From UBA10649 sp965227045 (GTDB taxonomy: Bacteria > Actinomycetota > Actinomycetes > S36-B12): a stretch of DNA of 64,000 nt. Each line of letters begins with the position of its first letter. The stretch's first letter is position 1. Location: NCBI GenBank assembly GCA_965227045.1, contig OZ245718.1:2728001-2792000 (forward strand), read 5' to 3'. The translations under genes were made by a program, and so were the position numbers. Under the pieces are notes generated by a model. The model did no database searches and was not told the DNA's origin. It saw nothing but the letters and a program-made list of their open reading frames with translations. Of this stretch, positions 25,020 to 34,125 are shown one piece after another.

Positions 25020-25752
25020 CGCTCGCCGAGGGCGGGGGCGCGAGGTCCAGCATCACGCCAAAGTTGAACAGGTGGCTTGAGGCGTGCACGTCCGCGTCGA
25101 GCGCGCCCGACAGCTTCAGGCTCCTGTCGATGCGCACGAGGCGATGGTTCGGATCGACCCACACCCGCACGACGACGACGTCGCTGGGGCCTGCCGACGC
25201 CACGAGTTCGGCGACTTCGGCATCGGTCAGTGCCAGGCCCTCGAGGTTCCGTGCGGTGACCGGCAGGGTCCCGCGGTAGGTCTCGGCGTTGAAGCCGTCC
25301 ATCTGCTCCTCGCCGTCGCGCGACACCGATTCCACGCGCGTGAGGTTGACGAGCGGGTTCGTGAATGCGGACGTCGCGGTGCGGCCCTGCGATTCGGTGC
25401 GCACCCACAACGTGTCGGGCCCCTCGGGCTTGGTGAAGATCGCTCGATCGTTCACCAGTTCGCGGAAGGCGGAGTCGCCCCCGGACCACTCGATGTCGCC
25501 GTAGCCCTTGTCTATGGCGACCTCACCGACTCCGCGCAGACTGCGGACCGCGCCGTCGATCGACGAGCCCACGGTCGTCTCGATCTCCGCAGCGGCCCAG
25601 GTCTTCGTCATGATGAGTGCGGACGTGTACGGGTCGGGAGATGGCGGCGGGGGCACCGCCGAGTAGGTCGCGGACCCGCTCGGCAGCCCACCGCACGCGG
25701 TGAGCACGAGCGCCGTGGCCAGAACCCCGACGAGGTTCCGAATGCTGATCAC
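25003..25752 (-). CDS. Putative lipoprotein
   Basis: 249 residues. N-terminal signal with lipobox LTACGG (Cys at about 20), so probably anchored to the outer face of the membrane. The mature part is a beta-rich domain of the kind found in LprG/LppX-like proteins, but the resemblance is general and no binding site is identified. A proline-rich linker (VPPPPSPDP) follows the lipobox. The GTG start overlaps the mutT1 stop (GTGA). It is the last gene of the ppk operon. Confidence 0.75.
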   Translation of the reverse strand: MISIRNLVGVLATALVLTACGGLPSGSATYSAVPPPPSPDPYTSALIMTKTWAAAEIETTVGSSIDGAVRSLRGVGEVAIDKGYGDIEWSGGDSAFRELVNDRAIFTKPEGPDTLWVRTESQGRTATSAFTNPLVNLTRVESVSRDGEEQMDGFNAETYRGTLPVTARNLEGLALTDAEVAELVASAGPSDVVVVRVWVDPNHRLVRIDRSLKLSGALDADVHASSHLFNFGVMLDLAPPPSASVSVPQ

Positions 25753-26678
25753 TCCCCCGAAAGCGTGTGCCGCTCGATGCCCACCGCTCGAGCCTTGCCG
25801 CTCTCGTCGAAGGCGCGGTGGATGACCAGGAAGCCGCCGGGCGGCAGATGCGGATCCCATGCGCGCGCCCAACGCGGATCCTCGATGTCGAGCTCGAGCG
25901 CGGAGGCTATTGCCGCGAACACGGTCGGCAGGACCGGCCGGTGCGAGCACAGCACCATGGATGCCTGAGTTGTCGCCAACTCAGCCGCACGCCGCGCGGT
26001 CTTCCCTGACGACTTCGCGTGGGCCTCCTCGGTGAGATCCGGCTCCTGCTGCACCGACACACCGATCGACTTCGCAAACCGTCGAACCGTCTCTTCGCAT
26101 CGCCGGGCACTCGAGGCGTGGACGGTGTCGATGCCGTACGCGTCGAGTAGGGGAATGAGTTCCTTGCTCTGGCTTCGGCCGCGGCCGGTGAGCGGGCGGT
26201 CCGAGTCGTTCTTGCCGGAGAAGTCCGCGCGCTTGAGGGCCTGCGTGTGTCGCAGGACGACGAGCGGGACGGTGGTCGGCATGGAGGAGGCCTGGGCAAC
26301 CAGCTGGATGTCACCGGGGTAGGTCAGTTGCTGCGGGGCCTCGTCGACCGGAATCCAGCGCGTCTCGTCCACTTCGTCGTCCGGCGCGAAGCCATCCTCG
26401 CCGCCGATCCGTGCGCACCAGTAGTTGACGACCTTCGGACGGCTGAGAACGCTGTACGACTGGCTTGGCAGGGGGGCCCCGAGAATGGCGGTGAATCCGG
26501 TCTCCTCGTCGCATTCGCGGACCGCTGCGGAAACGACGTGCTCACCGCTGTTCAACTTGCCCTTCGGCAAGGACCAGTCCTCGCGCAGGGGCCGATGCAC
26601 GACAAGGAACTCGCGGCGACCCGCGTTGTCGCGCATGAGCACCACGCCCGCAGCGCGAACGACTGTCGTACTGGCCAT
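25749..26678 (-). CDS. mutT1: Nudix hydrolase fused to histidine phosphatase (MutT1 type)
   Basis: 309 residues in two domains. Residues 1-135 hold a perfect Nudix box, from GKLNSGE to RECDEETG. Residues 140-309 are a histidine-phosphatase domain with LRHTQA (RHx) and a second histidine in LCSHRPVLP. This fusion is MutT1 (Rv2985 type), which degrades oxidised nucleotides such as 8-oxo-dGTP and diadenosine polyphosphates in Mycobacterium. It lies 2 nt after the CYTH/CHAD gene in the ppk operon, as ppk1-mutT1 in Mycobacterium. Confidence 0.9.
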   Translation of the reverse strand: MASTTVVRAAGVVLMRDNAGRREFLVVHRPLREDWSLPKGKLNSGEHVVSAAVRECDEETGFTAILGAPLPSQSYSVLSRPKVVNYWCARIGGEDGFAPDDEVDETRWIPVDEAPQQLTYPGDIQLVAQASSMPTTVPLVVLRHTQALKRADFSGKNDSDRPLTGRGRSQSKELIPLLDAYGIDTVHASSARRCEETVRRFAKSIGVSVQQEPDLTEEAHAKSSGKTARRAAELATTQASMVLCSHRPVLPTVFAAIASALELDIEDPRWARAWDPHLPPGGFLVIHRAFDESGKARAVGIERHTLSGE

Positions 26679-26680
26679 CC

Positions 26681-28225
26681 TCAGATCATCCCGACTCGCC
26701 GGGCGGCGCGACGGGCCTTCGGCCACATCGCTACGAACCGCAGGCGATCGAGAATCTCCTCCTCGGACTCGTACTCGTAGAGCAACCCGAGTGACATGCC
26801 GGTTACTCCGTCGGTCTCTGCATGCGCCGCCAGTTCACGAATGATGGTCTGGGCGACGTGCGCATCCTGATGGTCTCCCAGCAGTTCGGTCACGTCCGCG
26901 AGTCGGTCGGCGAACTTCTCCATCTTCCGCCCGAACACCCCGGAGACTGATTCGGCGGCGTAGCGGGCCCGCTTCGCCTTGATGCGTGCCGCGTGCCACG
27001 GCTCGCTCTCACTGGCGAGGTCCAGGGCCTTGATCACGCGATCAAGCTTGCGCCACGTGCGTGCCACGAGCGGCAGCAGGACATCGGCGCTGGGCTGGTA
27101 GGCGAGATCGGTGACCGGCGGCTCGATAGCCGCGCTGATCAGGTCGTCCACCAACTGCTGGTGACGATCGCTGCGGAGCGCGGCGAGCGCGCTTGAGCGA
27201 GCTGCAGCGAGCCGGCGATTCAGCAGCGGATCGATGGCTGCACGCGCACGAGCGGTGTCGACGGGGTCGGCGAGTTCGCCGGCGTGCTCGTCGAGGCGAG
27301 AGAGCATGACCTCGGTGTCGCGGATTCCGCCCAGCTCGCTGGCGATCCACTTCAACTCCTCGCGCAGTGCCTCGGACTCACTCGGTTCCAAGAGCGGAGA
27401 GAAGGTGGCAAACGCACTTCGCAGTCGACGCGCGGCGACGCGCATCTGGTGAACCGAATCCGGCAGATCTCGGCGCACGCCGACGTCGGCCATGAGCAGG
27501 TGGCGAACATGCTGGGAGAACACGGCCCTGATCGCATCGACCGCGAGGTCGTTCTTGCCGGGGGTAGGGAGGTCTGGCACGTCCGGTGGCGCGGAGGTCC
27601 GCGGACCGAGCGCGCTTGCCGCCTTGCTCACCGAACTCGGCTCGGCGCCCTCGGCGACAAGGAATGTCACCACGGCCTCGAGAGCGTCGAGCGCCTCCGC
27701 GTCCTGCGAGTCGAGGGCCTCGATCTCGATCTCGCGAAAGACACTGACGACGCGGCCCTCGTGGATGACGGAGACGATGTCGTCGACGATCTCAGCGATC
27801 GAGCGACCTTCGACGTTGGTGACGATGTAGGGCGTCCGCTCCGTCGAGAGCGTGACGACGGGGCGGACCGGCTGCTCTCGCAGCAGCGGCGCGACAACCT
27901 CGATGAATGCGCCCGGCACGGATCCGATCGGGCCTGCATCAAGAGGCAGGTGCATCTCATCGCGGGTGGACCCGTCTGCGCCGGCGACCGGAAGCTTCAT
28001 GTGCCAGCCCTCGTCGCCGCCTCCGGCGCGATGACGCAAGGTGATGCCCCAGCGGAACAGAGTGAGTGCGTCGGTGTCGTGGTAGACCGCGTGCATGCTG
28101 AAGGTGTCGTGCTTGTTGACCCCGGCGACGATGCCTGCCTGGGCAAGGTCGGGCATCGTGAACATGCCGTGGACCCGGAGCTTGCGCTCTATCTCTCGAT
28201 GTGACGTCGGAGCGGTGTCGCTCAC
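26681..28225 (-). CDS. CYTH-CHAD domain protein (polyphosphate-associated)
   Basis: 514 residues. Residues 10-200 are a CYTH domain beginning with EIERKLRV (ExExK), the triphosphate tunnel signature, with further basic and acidic tunnel residues. Residues 225-500 are a CHAD helical domain with conserved HQMRVAARRLRSAF and RIKAKRARYAAESV. CHAD domains bind polyphosphate, and CYTH enzymes cleave or form triphosphate bonds. Between ppk and mutT1 it probably acts on inorganic polyphosphate. The start GTG overlaps the ppk stop by 4 nt. Confidence 0.9.
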   Translation of the reverse strand: MSDTAPTSHREIERKLRVHGMFTMPDLAQAGIVAGVNKHDTFSMHAVYHDTDALTLFRWGITLRHRAGGGDEGWHMKLPVAGADGSTRDEMHLPLDAGPIGSVPGAFIEVVAPLLREQPVRPVVTLSTERTPYIVTNVEGRSIAEIVDDIVSVIHEGRVVSVFREIEIEALDSQDAEALDALEAVVTFLVAEGAEPSSVSKAASALGPRTSAPPDVPDLPTPGKNDLAVDAIRAVFSQHVRHLLMADVGVRRDLPDSVHQMRVAARRLRSAFATFSPLLEPSESEALREELKWIASELGGIRDTEVMLSRLDEHAGELADPVDTARARAAIDPLLNRRLAAARSSALAALRSDRHQQLVDDLISAAIEPPVTDLAYQPSADVLLPLVARTWRKLDRVIKALDLASESEPWHAARIKAKRARYAAESVSGVFGRKMEKFADRLADVTELLGDHQDAHVAQTIIRELAAHAETDGVTGMSLGLLYEYESEEEILDRLRFVAMWPKARRAARRVGMI

Positions 28226-30327
28226 GGAGCGAAGCCACCCTTGCGCTTGATGTCGATCAGCGTCTCCTGGTAGTCGCGGAGGCGATTTCCCTCCGCGTCG
28301 AACTGACGACGGACCCACGCGCCATCGGGCAGGAGATCCCATGCCGAGGTCTGCGGGTCGTAGGCGAAGTCGAAGAGCGAATTGATGTTCGCGATCTCCT
28401 CTGGGTCGACCAGCCGAACGAGTGTCTCGACCCGACGGTCCAGGTTGCGATGCATGAGATCCGCAGAGCCGATCCAGACCTCGTCGTTGCCTGCATTGCG
28501 GAAGCAGTAGGCACGAGAGTGCTCCAGGAAACGGCCCAGGATGCTGACGACGCGGATGTTCTCGCTCAGCCCTGGAACACCCGGGCGAACTGCGCAGATG
28601 CCGCGCACGAACACGTCGATCGAGACGCCTGCGCGCGATGCCCGGTACAGGGCATCGATGATGCCCTCGTCGACGATCGAGTTGCACTTGAATCGAATAC
28701 CGCTCGGCAGGCCCTGCTCGTGGTTGAGGATCTCCCGCTCGATGCGATCGACAAGCCCGGTGCGGACGGAGTGCGGTGCGACGAGGAAGCGCGCGTAGTC
28801 GGTGTTCATGGAGTAGCCGGACAGCACGTTGAAGAGATTCGTGACGTCCTCGCCCACCACCGGGTCGCAGGTCAGCAGTCCGAAATCCTCATACAGGCGG
28901 GCCGTCTTGGGGTGGTAGTTGCCGGTGCCAATGTGGCAGTAGCGGCGCAACTGGTCGCCGTCGTCTCGCACCACCATGGACAGTTTGCTGTGGGTCTTGA
29001 GGCCCACAAGTCCATAGACCACGTGAACCCCGGCCTCTTCAAGCTTGCGCGCCCACTCGATGTTGTTCTGCTCGTCGAACCGGGCCTTGATCTCGACGAG
29101 GGCAAGAACCTGCTTGCCGGCCTGGGCAGCATCGATCAGAGCGTCGACGATCGGGGAGTCGCCCGACGTGCGGTAGAGAGTCTGCTTGATGGCCAGCACG
29201 TGGGGGTCGCGGGCAGCCTGCTCAAGGAACAGCTGGACGCTCGTGGAGAACGAGTCATAGGGATGGTGGAGCAGGACGTCGCGCTCGCGCACGACCGCGA
29301 GGATGTCCGGAGCCGTGGAGCTCTCCACCTCGCTCAACTGACGCGATGTCTTCGGGACGAACTTTCGCTGCTTGATGTCGTCGCGGTCCAGCCCGACGAT
29401 CGTCCACAGTCCGGTCAGGTCGAGGGGGCCGGGCAGGCGGAACACCTCGAGCTCGTTGACGCCGAGTTCGCTGATGAGCAATTCCAGGACGTGCAGGTCG
29501 ATGGACTCCTCGACCTCCAAGCGGACTGGCGGTCCGAACCGGCGGCGCATGAGTTCGCGCTCGAGTGCCTGCAGCAGGTTCTCGGCGTCGTCCTCCTCGA
29601 CCTCGACGTCCTCGTTGCGAGTGACGCGGAAGGTGTGGACCTGCATGATCTCCATGCCCGGAAAGAGCGTATGCAGATGCGCGGCGATGATGTCCTCGAG
29701 CGGAACGAATCGCGCGGTGCCCACCTCGACGAAACGCGGCAGCAGCGGAGGAACCTTCACGCGTGCGAACAACTCGGTGCCCGTGACGGGGTTCCGGACA
29801 ACGACGGCCAGGTTCAGCGACAGGCCACTGATGTAGGGGAACGGGTGCGAGGGGTCCACGGCCAGGGGTGTCAGTACTGGAAAGACCTTCGCCTCGAAGA
29901 ACAGCTCGGTCTCTGACTTCTCACTGGGAGTCAGCTGGTCCCACCGCAGCAGTTGAATGCGCTCGGCCAGCAGGTCAGGCAGCACATCGTTGGCGAAGAG
30001 GTCGGCCTGCTGTCGCTGGAGTTCGTACGCGTTCATCCAGATGTTGTCGAGTACCTCGCGCGCTGTGTACCCGGAGGCGGCTCGCACCGCGATGCCGGTG
30101 GCGATACGCCGCTTGAGTCCGGCCACCCGAACCATGAAGAACTCGTCGAGATTGCTCGCGAAGATGGCCAGGAACTTCGTACGCTCCAGGACCGGAAGTT
30201 CCTTGTCGGCGGCCAGTTCGAGCACGCGGCGATTGAACGCCAGCCATGACAGCTCCCGGTCGAGGAAGCGATCGGGAGGCAGGGGTGCGTCGGGGTAGAC
30301 CTCACGCTCGGTCTGCTGGCTGGTCAC
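28222..30327 (-). CDS. ppk: Polyphosphate kinase 1
   Basis: 701 residues, close to family length. Contains the PPK1 landmarks: N-terminal RFLDRELSWLAFNRRVLE, the autophosphorylated histidine segment GLKTHSKLSMVVR, and the second active-site histidine region YCHIGTGNYHPKTARLYEDFG. It makes polyphosphate from ATP. The GTG start (30327) was preferred because it precedes the first conserved helix and leaves out a low-quality extension that runs into mshD. It is 46 nt after mshD and overlaps the CYTH-CHAD gene. Confidence 0.95.
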   Translation of the reverse strand: MTSQQTEREVYPDAPLPPDRFLDRELSWLAFNRRVLELAADKELPVLERTKFLAIFASNLDEFFMVRVAGLKRRIATGIAVRAASGYTAREVLDNIWMNAYELQRQQADLFANDVLPDLLAERIQLLRWDQLTPSEKSETELFFEAKVFPVLTPLAVDPSHPFPYISGLSLNLAVVVRNPVTGTELFARVKVPPLLPRFVEVGTARFVPLEDIIAAHLHTLFPGMEIMQVHTFRVTRNEDVEVEEDDAENLLQALERELMRRRFGPPVRLEVEESIDLHVLELLISELGVNELEVFRLPGPLDLTGLWTIVGLDRDDIKQRKFVPKTSRQLSEVESSTAPDILAVVRERDVLLHHPYDSFSTSVQLFLEQAARDPHVLAIKQTLYRTSGDSPIVDALIDAAQAGKQVLALVEIKARFDEQNNIEWARKLEEAGVHVVYGLVGLKTHSKLSMVVRDDGDQLRRYCHIGTGNYHPKTARLYEDFGLLTCDPVVGEDVTNLFNVLSGYSMNTDYARFLVAPHSVRTGLVDRIEREILNHEQGLPSGIRFKCNSIVDEGIIDALYRASRAGVSIDVFVRGICAVRPGVPGLSENIRVVSILGRFLEHSRAYCFRNAGNDEVWIGSADLMHRNLDRRVETLVRLVDPEEIANINSLFDFAYDPQTSAWDLLPDGAWVRRQFDAEGNRLRDYQETLIDIKRKGGFAP

Positions 30328-30373
30328 CTCGTGATGCTCCCATACCAAGATGAACGGCGAGGTCCGGACTGCC

Positions 30374-31315
30374 CTACGGCATACGTCGGAATAGGACGTC
30401 GGTATCCCACCGGACGAAGTCCAAGGACTCGTACAGGGCAATCGCGCCCGCGTTAGTCGAATCGACGTACAGCATCGCCTGACTGAGGTCGAGGGAGCGA
30501 AGGTGCCGCAGTCCGACCACGGTCAGCGCGCGACCGAGGCCCTCACCCCGCAACTCGGGGTCAATTCCCACCACGTACACCTCCCCGATCGGCTGGTGCT
30601 GGTGGTCGTCGTCCGAACCGTGACGGCCGTGCACCTTCGTCCAGTGGAAGCCGACCATGCGATCGTCGCGCCACGCAACGAGGAAGCCGTCCGCGGAGAA
30701 CCAGGGTTCGTGCAGTCGAAGTTCAAGGTCGTCGATCGTCCACCGTCCCTGGTCGGGGAGCTCGGCGAAGGCGAGGGAGTTGAGAGCGAGCCACGCCTGC
30801 TCGTCGATGCCGACGCGAAACGGCTGGACAACGACGTCGGGAGGCAGCACGGGCTGAGGCAGTGGTGAGTAGAGCGAGCGCCGCATCTGCCACAGCACGC
30901 GTGCGTGCTTGAAGCCCATGCTCGTCGCGAGCTCCGCGGCTCCCGCATGCTCACCGTGCGCCCACAGTCGAAGGCGGCCATCCGGAGAGTGGTCGACGAG
31001 AGCTTCGATGAGTTGGCGACCCAGGCCGAGTCGGCGTTCTGCTGGGTCTACCGCAACCTCGGCGCTTGGTCCCTCGACGGCGTCCGTGATGTCCAGATGC
31101 GCATAGCCGACGATCTCGCCGCCCTCGCGGGTCGCGATGAAGTGACGGCCGCGCTCGTCGCCGCCTTCTTTCAGGTGCAGCCAGACATGCTCGGACAGGG
31201 GCCGCATCCCATCGTGATCCGTGACGCGTTCGATCAGTGCGCGAAGCGCAGGAATCTCGTCAGCGGTGAGGCTGCGGCGATCGTCGATTCGGTACGGCGA
31301 TGTGGAGTCGGGCAC
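30374..31315 (-). CDS. mshD: Mycothiol synthase (two GNAT domains)
   Basis: 313 residues: two GNAT acetyltransferase repeats, the N-terminal with VDPAERRLGLGRQLIEAL and the C-terminal with VVGIDPELRGEGLGRALT, each an acetyl-CoA loop (R/Q-x-x-G-x-G/A). MshD acetylates Cys-GlcN-Ins to form mycothiol. The GTG start lies 3 nt after the glnR stop. glnR-mshD adjacency matches Rv0818-0819 in Mycobacterium and supports both calls. Confidence 0.93.
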   Translation of the reverse strand: MPDSTSPYRIDDRRSLTADEIPALRALIERVTDHDGMRPLSEHVWLHLKEGGDERGRHFIATREGGEIVGYAHLDITDAVEGPSAEVAVDPAERRLGLGRQLIEALVDHSPDGRLRLWAHGEHAGAAELATSMGFKHARVLWQMRRSLYSPLPQPVLPPDVVVQPFRVGIDEQAWLALNSLAFAELPDQGRWTIDDLELRLHEPWFSADGFLVAWRDDRMVGFHWTKVHGRHGSDDDHQHQPIGEVYVVGIDPELRGEGLGRALTVVGLRHLRSLDLSQAMLYVDSTNAGAIALYESLDFVRWDTDVLFRRMP

Positions 31316-31318
31316 CGA

Positions 31319-32065
31319 TCAGGCCGGCAGGGAGGCGGTTTCGTCCTCGACGTCGGCGTCTTCCAGGGCCGCTCGCGTCGCCGCGTCGGAGCCGTCCGGC
31401 ACGAATCGGTAGCCGACGTTGCGAACGGTTCCGATGAGCGCCTCATGCTCGAGTCCGAGCTTGGCACGCAGTCGACGAACGTGGACATCGACGGTGCGCG
31501 TGCCGCCGAAGTAGTCGTAGCCCCAGACCTCCTGCAGCAGCACCGCGCGGGTGAAGACGCGGCCGGGATGCTGGGCCAGGAACTTGAGGAGCTCGAACTC
31601 CTTGAAGGTGAGGTCGAGCGTGCGGCCGCGCAGCTTGGCCGTGTAGGTGCCCTCGTCGATGTGCAGGTCGCCGCTGCGGATCTCCTCGGGAAGGTCGTCG
31701 GGAGCCCCGGTGATGTCGTGCACGCGGGACACGGCCAGGCGCAGGCGGGCCTCGACCTCCGCGGGAGACGTGGTGTCGATGAGAACGTCGTCCATGCCCC
31801 AGTCCCACTGGATTGCGGCGAGGCCGCCTTCGGTGGTCACCAGGAGCAGCGGGACGCCCACGCCGGTCTGCCGAAGCAGACGGGTCAGCCCACGCACGGC
31901 GGGCAGGTCGCGGCGGCCATCGACGAGGAGGGCGTCGCATGCGGGAGCATTCAGCAGGGCTGTGGGCTCGGCCGGCATGGTGCGCACGTGGTGGGCGAGG
32001 AGCCCCAGCGCGGGCAGGACCTCTGACGAGGACTCCATGGCGCGAGTAAGCAGAATGAGCCGCAC
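31319..32065 (-). CDS. glnR: GlnR, orphan OmpR-type nitrogen regulator
   Basis: 248 residues. The receiver domain carries the GlnR-specific segment LLVTTEGGLAAIQWDWGMDDVL and keeps an Asp (D49), but lacks the N-terminal acidic pair and the downstream lysine. It is therefore an atypical, probably phosphorylation-independent receiver, as known for GlnR. The C-terminal winged helix (DLTFKEFELLKFLAQHPGRV, then DVHVRRLRAKLG) binds DNA. A strong GGGAGGGGG precedes the GTG. It heads the operon glnR-mshD-ppk-CYTH/CHAD-mutT1-lipoprotein. In actinobacteria GlnR controls nitrogen assimilation genes. Confidence 0.92.
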   Translation of the reverse strand: MRLILLTRAMESSSEVLPALGLLAHHVRTMPAEPTALLNAPACDALLVDGRRDLPAVRGLTRLLRQTGVGVPLLLVTTEGGLAAIQWDWGMDDVLIDTTSPAEVEARLRLAVSRVHDITGAPDDLPEEIRSGDLHIDEGTYTAKLRGRTLDLTFKEFELLKFLAQHPGRVFTRAVLLQEVWGYDYFGGTRTVDVHVRRLRAKLGLEHEALIGTVRNVGYRFVPDGSDAATRAALEDADVEDETASLPA

Positions 32066-32216
32066 GTTGCACCCCCTCCCAGTGGTGTTGCGGCCTAAGG
32101 CTACGGCACCGATGCCGGCTCGACGACGGGTGTGCCCTAACTCACTGCCCGGTCTACCCGGCGGTAGTTTCCGGCATTTCGGCTCCGGGCACTGGCGGCG
32201 AGTACCGTGTGCTCGC

Positions 32217-33005
32217 GTGACGGGCCCCCGCGAGGAGACGCTGCGGACGTCGGACGGCGTGGACATCAGCGCTGTGCACGTCGAGGGTGACTACGACGAC
32301 CTGTGCTTCGTCATGGTCCATGGATTCACCGGCAACTGGCGCGAGGACCGGGTGCAGAAGGTCATCGGCCGCCTGCGGCAGTTCGGCGGAGTCGTCGCCA
32401 TCGACATGCGCGGCCATGGGCGTTCGGGCGGCCAGTCGACCGTGGGCGACCAGGAGATCCTCGACGTGGCGGCCGCCGTCGTATGGGCCCGAGAGCTCGG
32501 CTACCCCCGAGTCGTCGGCGTGGGTTTCTCGATGGGCGGGGCAGTAGTACTGCGGGAGTCGGGCCTGGCCGCGAGCTGCGTTCTCGACGTCGGCAGGGTG
32601 GATGCCGTGGTCTCGGTGAGCGCACCGGCGTTCTGGTACTACCGGGGAACGCGCATCATGAGGGTCGTGCACCGTCTGGTCGAGAGCCGCTCGGGTCGAC
32701 TGGTGATGCGCGCGGGGGGCACCCGGATCAGCGGTGCCGGCTGGAGCGATCCCCTTCCGGTGCCGCCGCATGAGGCGGCGGCCATGCTCGGCACCATCCC
32801 ACTGCTCGTCGTGCACGGGGATATCGATCGGTACTTCCCGATCGAGCACCCTCGAACTATCCACGAGTCCGCCACCCGATCGGGCGTTCGGACCGACCTG
32901 TGGTTGGTGCGCGGCTTCGGTCACGCCGAGGCCGCGATCTCGACCGACGTGCTCGATCGCATCGGCACGTGGGCCAGGGAATGCCTCATCGGCCCGCAGG
33001 GTTAG
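32217..33005 (+). CDS. Alpha/beta hydrolase
   Basis: 262 residues. Oxyanion-hole MVHGFTGN near residue 33, nucleophile elbow GFSMGG (Ser at about 107) and C-terminal histidine in VRGFGHAEA form the Ser-Asp-His triad. No signal peptide, so cytoplasmic. The start is GTG with TACCGT eight bases upstream, probably leaderless. Divergent from glnR, 152 nt apart. The thioredoxin gene follows 7 nt later. The substrate (ester, lactone or peptide) cannot be told. Confidence 0.87.
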   Translation: MTGPREETLRTSDGVDISAVHVEGDYDDLCFVMVHGFTGNWREDRVQKVIGRLRQFGGVVAIDMRGHGRSGGQSTVGDQEILDVAAAVVWARELGYPRVVGVGFSMGGAVVLRESGLAASCVLDVGRVDAVVSVSAPAFWYYRGTRIMRVVHRLVESRSGRLVMRAGGTRISGAGWSDPLPVPPHEAAAMLGTIPLLVVHGDIDRYFPIEHPRTIHESATRSGVRTDLWLVRGFGHAEAAISTDVLDRIGTWARECLIGPQG

Positions 33006-33012
33006 GCCCGGC

Positions 33013-33534
33013 ATGACCGGATTGCTCGTCGTCGGGGGAGTACTCCTCGCCGCGACCGCGTTCGGCATCTGGTTCGGGCGCACCTCCGGCCGGATAAAGG
33101 ACGCTCCGAGCGCTAGCACCCCGGTCCCGGCCAGCGGTGTCGTGGCTGCAGGCGACGACGATCCGCCAGTCGACATTGAACCGGCGGCGCCCGATGCGCG
33201 TTCGTCGGCTCTCGCGTCCGTGATGGCGGATCGACTCGGCCAGCGCGCGACCGTGGTGCAGTTCTCGAGTGCGTTCTGCCAGCCCTGCCGGGCGACGCGA
33301 CGCATCCTCGAGGAGGTCACGGCACTGGTGCCCGGGGTGGCCCACGTGGAGATCGACGCTGAGGACAACCTTGGGCTGGTCAGGGCGCTGGACATCCGCC
33401 GCACCCCCACGGTCCTGTTCCTCGATGCCTCCGGAACCATCCGCAAGCAGGCGAGCGGCCTGCCGCGCAAGGTCGATGTCATCGCCGCGCTCGGCGAACT
33501 GGTGCCTGGCGGCCCTCAGGACTTCACTATCTAG
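33013..33534 (+). CDS. Membrane-anchored thioredoxin-like protein (ThiX type)
   Basis: 173 residues. One N-terminal membrane helix (LLVVGGVLLAATAFGIWFG, about 4-22), a proline/acidic linker, then a thioredoxin domain with redox motif FCQPCRA and the cis-proline in RRTPTVLFLD. The orientation, with the catalytic domain outside or inside, is not resolved, but a signal-anchor start with following arginines suggests cytoplasmic or extracytoplasmic tethering. It may work with the DUF4395 membrane protein next door, as such pairs are common in actinobacteria. Confidence 0.85.
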   Translation: MTGLLVVGGVLLAATAFGIWFGRTSGRIKDAPSASTPVPASGVVAAGDDDPPVDIEPAAPDARSSALASVMADRLGQRATVVQFSSAFCQPCRATRRILEEVTALVPGVAHVEIDAEDNLGLVRALDIRRTPTVLFLDASGTIRKQASGLPRKVDVIAALGELVPGGPQDFTI

Positions 33535-33623
33535 ACATTCCATATTGACGTTGTATATATTGACTACCCGAGCGCGCTCAGCCCGTCTAGAGTGCGACGG
33601 TCGCCGAGGAGTAGGGACCGCGC
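33535..33623 (+). promoter_or_regulatory. AT-rich intergenic region upstream of the DUF4395 gene
   Basis: The stretch 33536-33570 is markedly AT-rich for this genome and contains TTGAC twice and TATATATT. TAGAGT near 33587 could be a -10 box for the next gene, but the spacing to either TTGAC is not ideal. No hairpin is seen. Confidence 0.35.
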
Positions 33624-34097
33624 ATGAGCTCCACCGACCGCCAGTCATCAGCAACGACCGCCGACTGCACCCGTGAGCAGATCGACCCCCGCGGACCGCG
33701 ATTCGGCGGCGCGGTCACGACGGTCGTCCTCGCCGCGGCACTCATCTTCATGGGAACCACGCTCGGCACCGTCCTGATCGCCTGGCAGACGGCGGTCTTC
33801 GCGCTAGGTGCTCTCGTCGGCCTGCACGCGCAGCCGTACGGCATCTTCTTCCGCAAGGTCATCCGTCCGCGGCTGGCCCCACCCGCGCACATGGAGGACG
33901 TCGCACCGCCGCGCTTTGCCCAGGCTGTCGGCCTGGGGTTCCTCGTCGTCGCGCTCGTGGCGGTGGTGCTCGGCTCGACCGTCGTCGCCACCGTATTCGT
34001 CGCGTTCGCACTCGCGGCCGCGTTCTTGAATGCCGCGTTCGACTTCTGCCTTGGCTGCCAGATGTACCTCATCGGCAGGCGATTGGCTCACCGGTAG
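33624..34097 (+). CDS. DUF4395 family membrane protein
   Basis: 157 residues with four hydrophobic segments (about 31-48, 52-68, 100-122 and 124-146). The family's diagnostic C-terminal motif FDFCLGCQMYLIGRR includes a CxxC-like pair (C-L-G-C). IDPRGPRFGGAVT at the N-terminus is also typical. DUF4395 genes are often next to thioredoxin-like genes, as here. A redox or sulfur-related role is plausible but unproven. Confidence 0.87.
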   Translation: MSSTDRQSSATTADCTREQIDPRGPRFGGAVTTVVLAAALIFMGTTLGTVLIAWQTAVFALGALVGLHAQPYGIFFRKVIRPRLAPPAHMEDVAPPRFAQAVGLGFLVVALVAVVLGSTVVATVFVAFALAAAFLNAAFDFCLGCQMYLIGRRLAHR

Positions 34098-34125
34098 CCG
34101 GTCGAGCGGCCGGTACGCTGCCAGC

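Noticed and set aside
31319..32216. Canonical GlnR box in promoters of the ligase genes
   Set aside because: I looked for GTnAC-type spaced repeats before the glutamine-synthetase-like and permease genes and saw no convincing match. The observed shared motif is a different palindrome.
33556..33592. A sigma-70-like promoter with TTGACT and TAGAGT
   Set aside because: The spacing is 22 bp, too long for a reliable pair, so only a general note was made.
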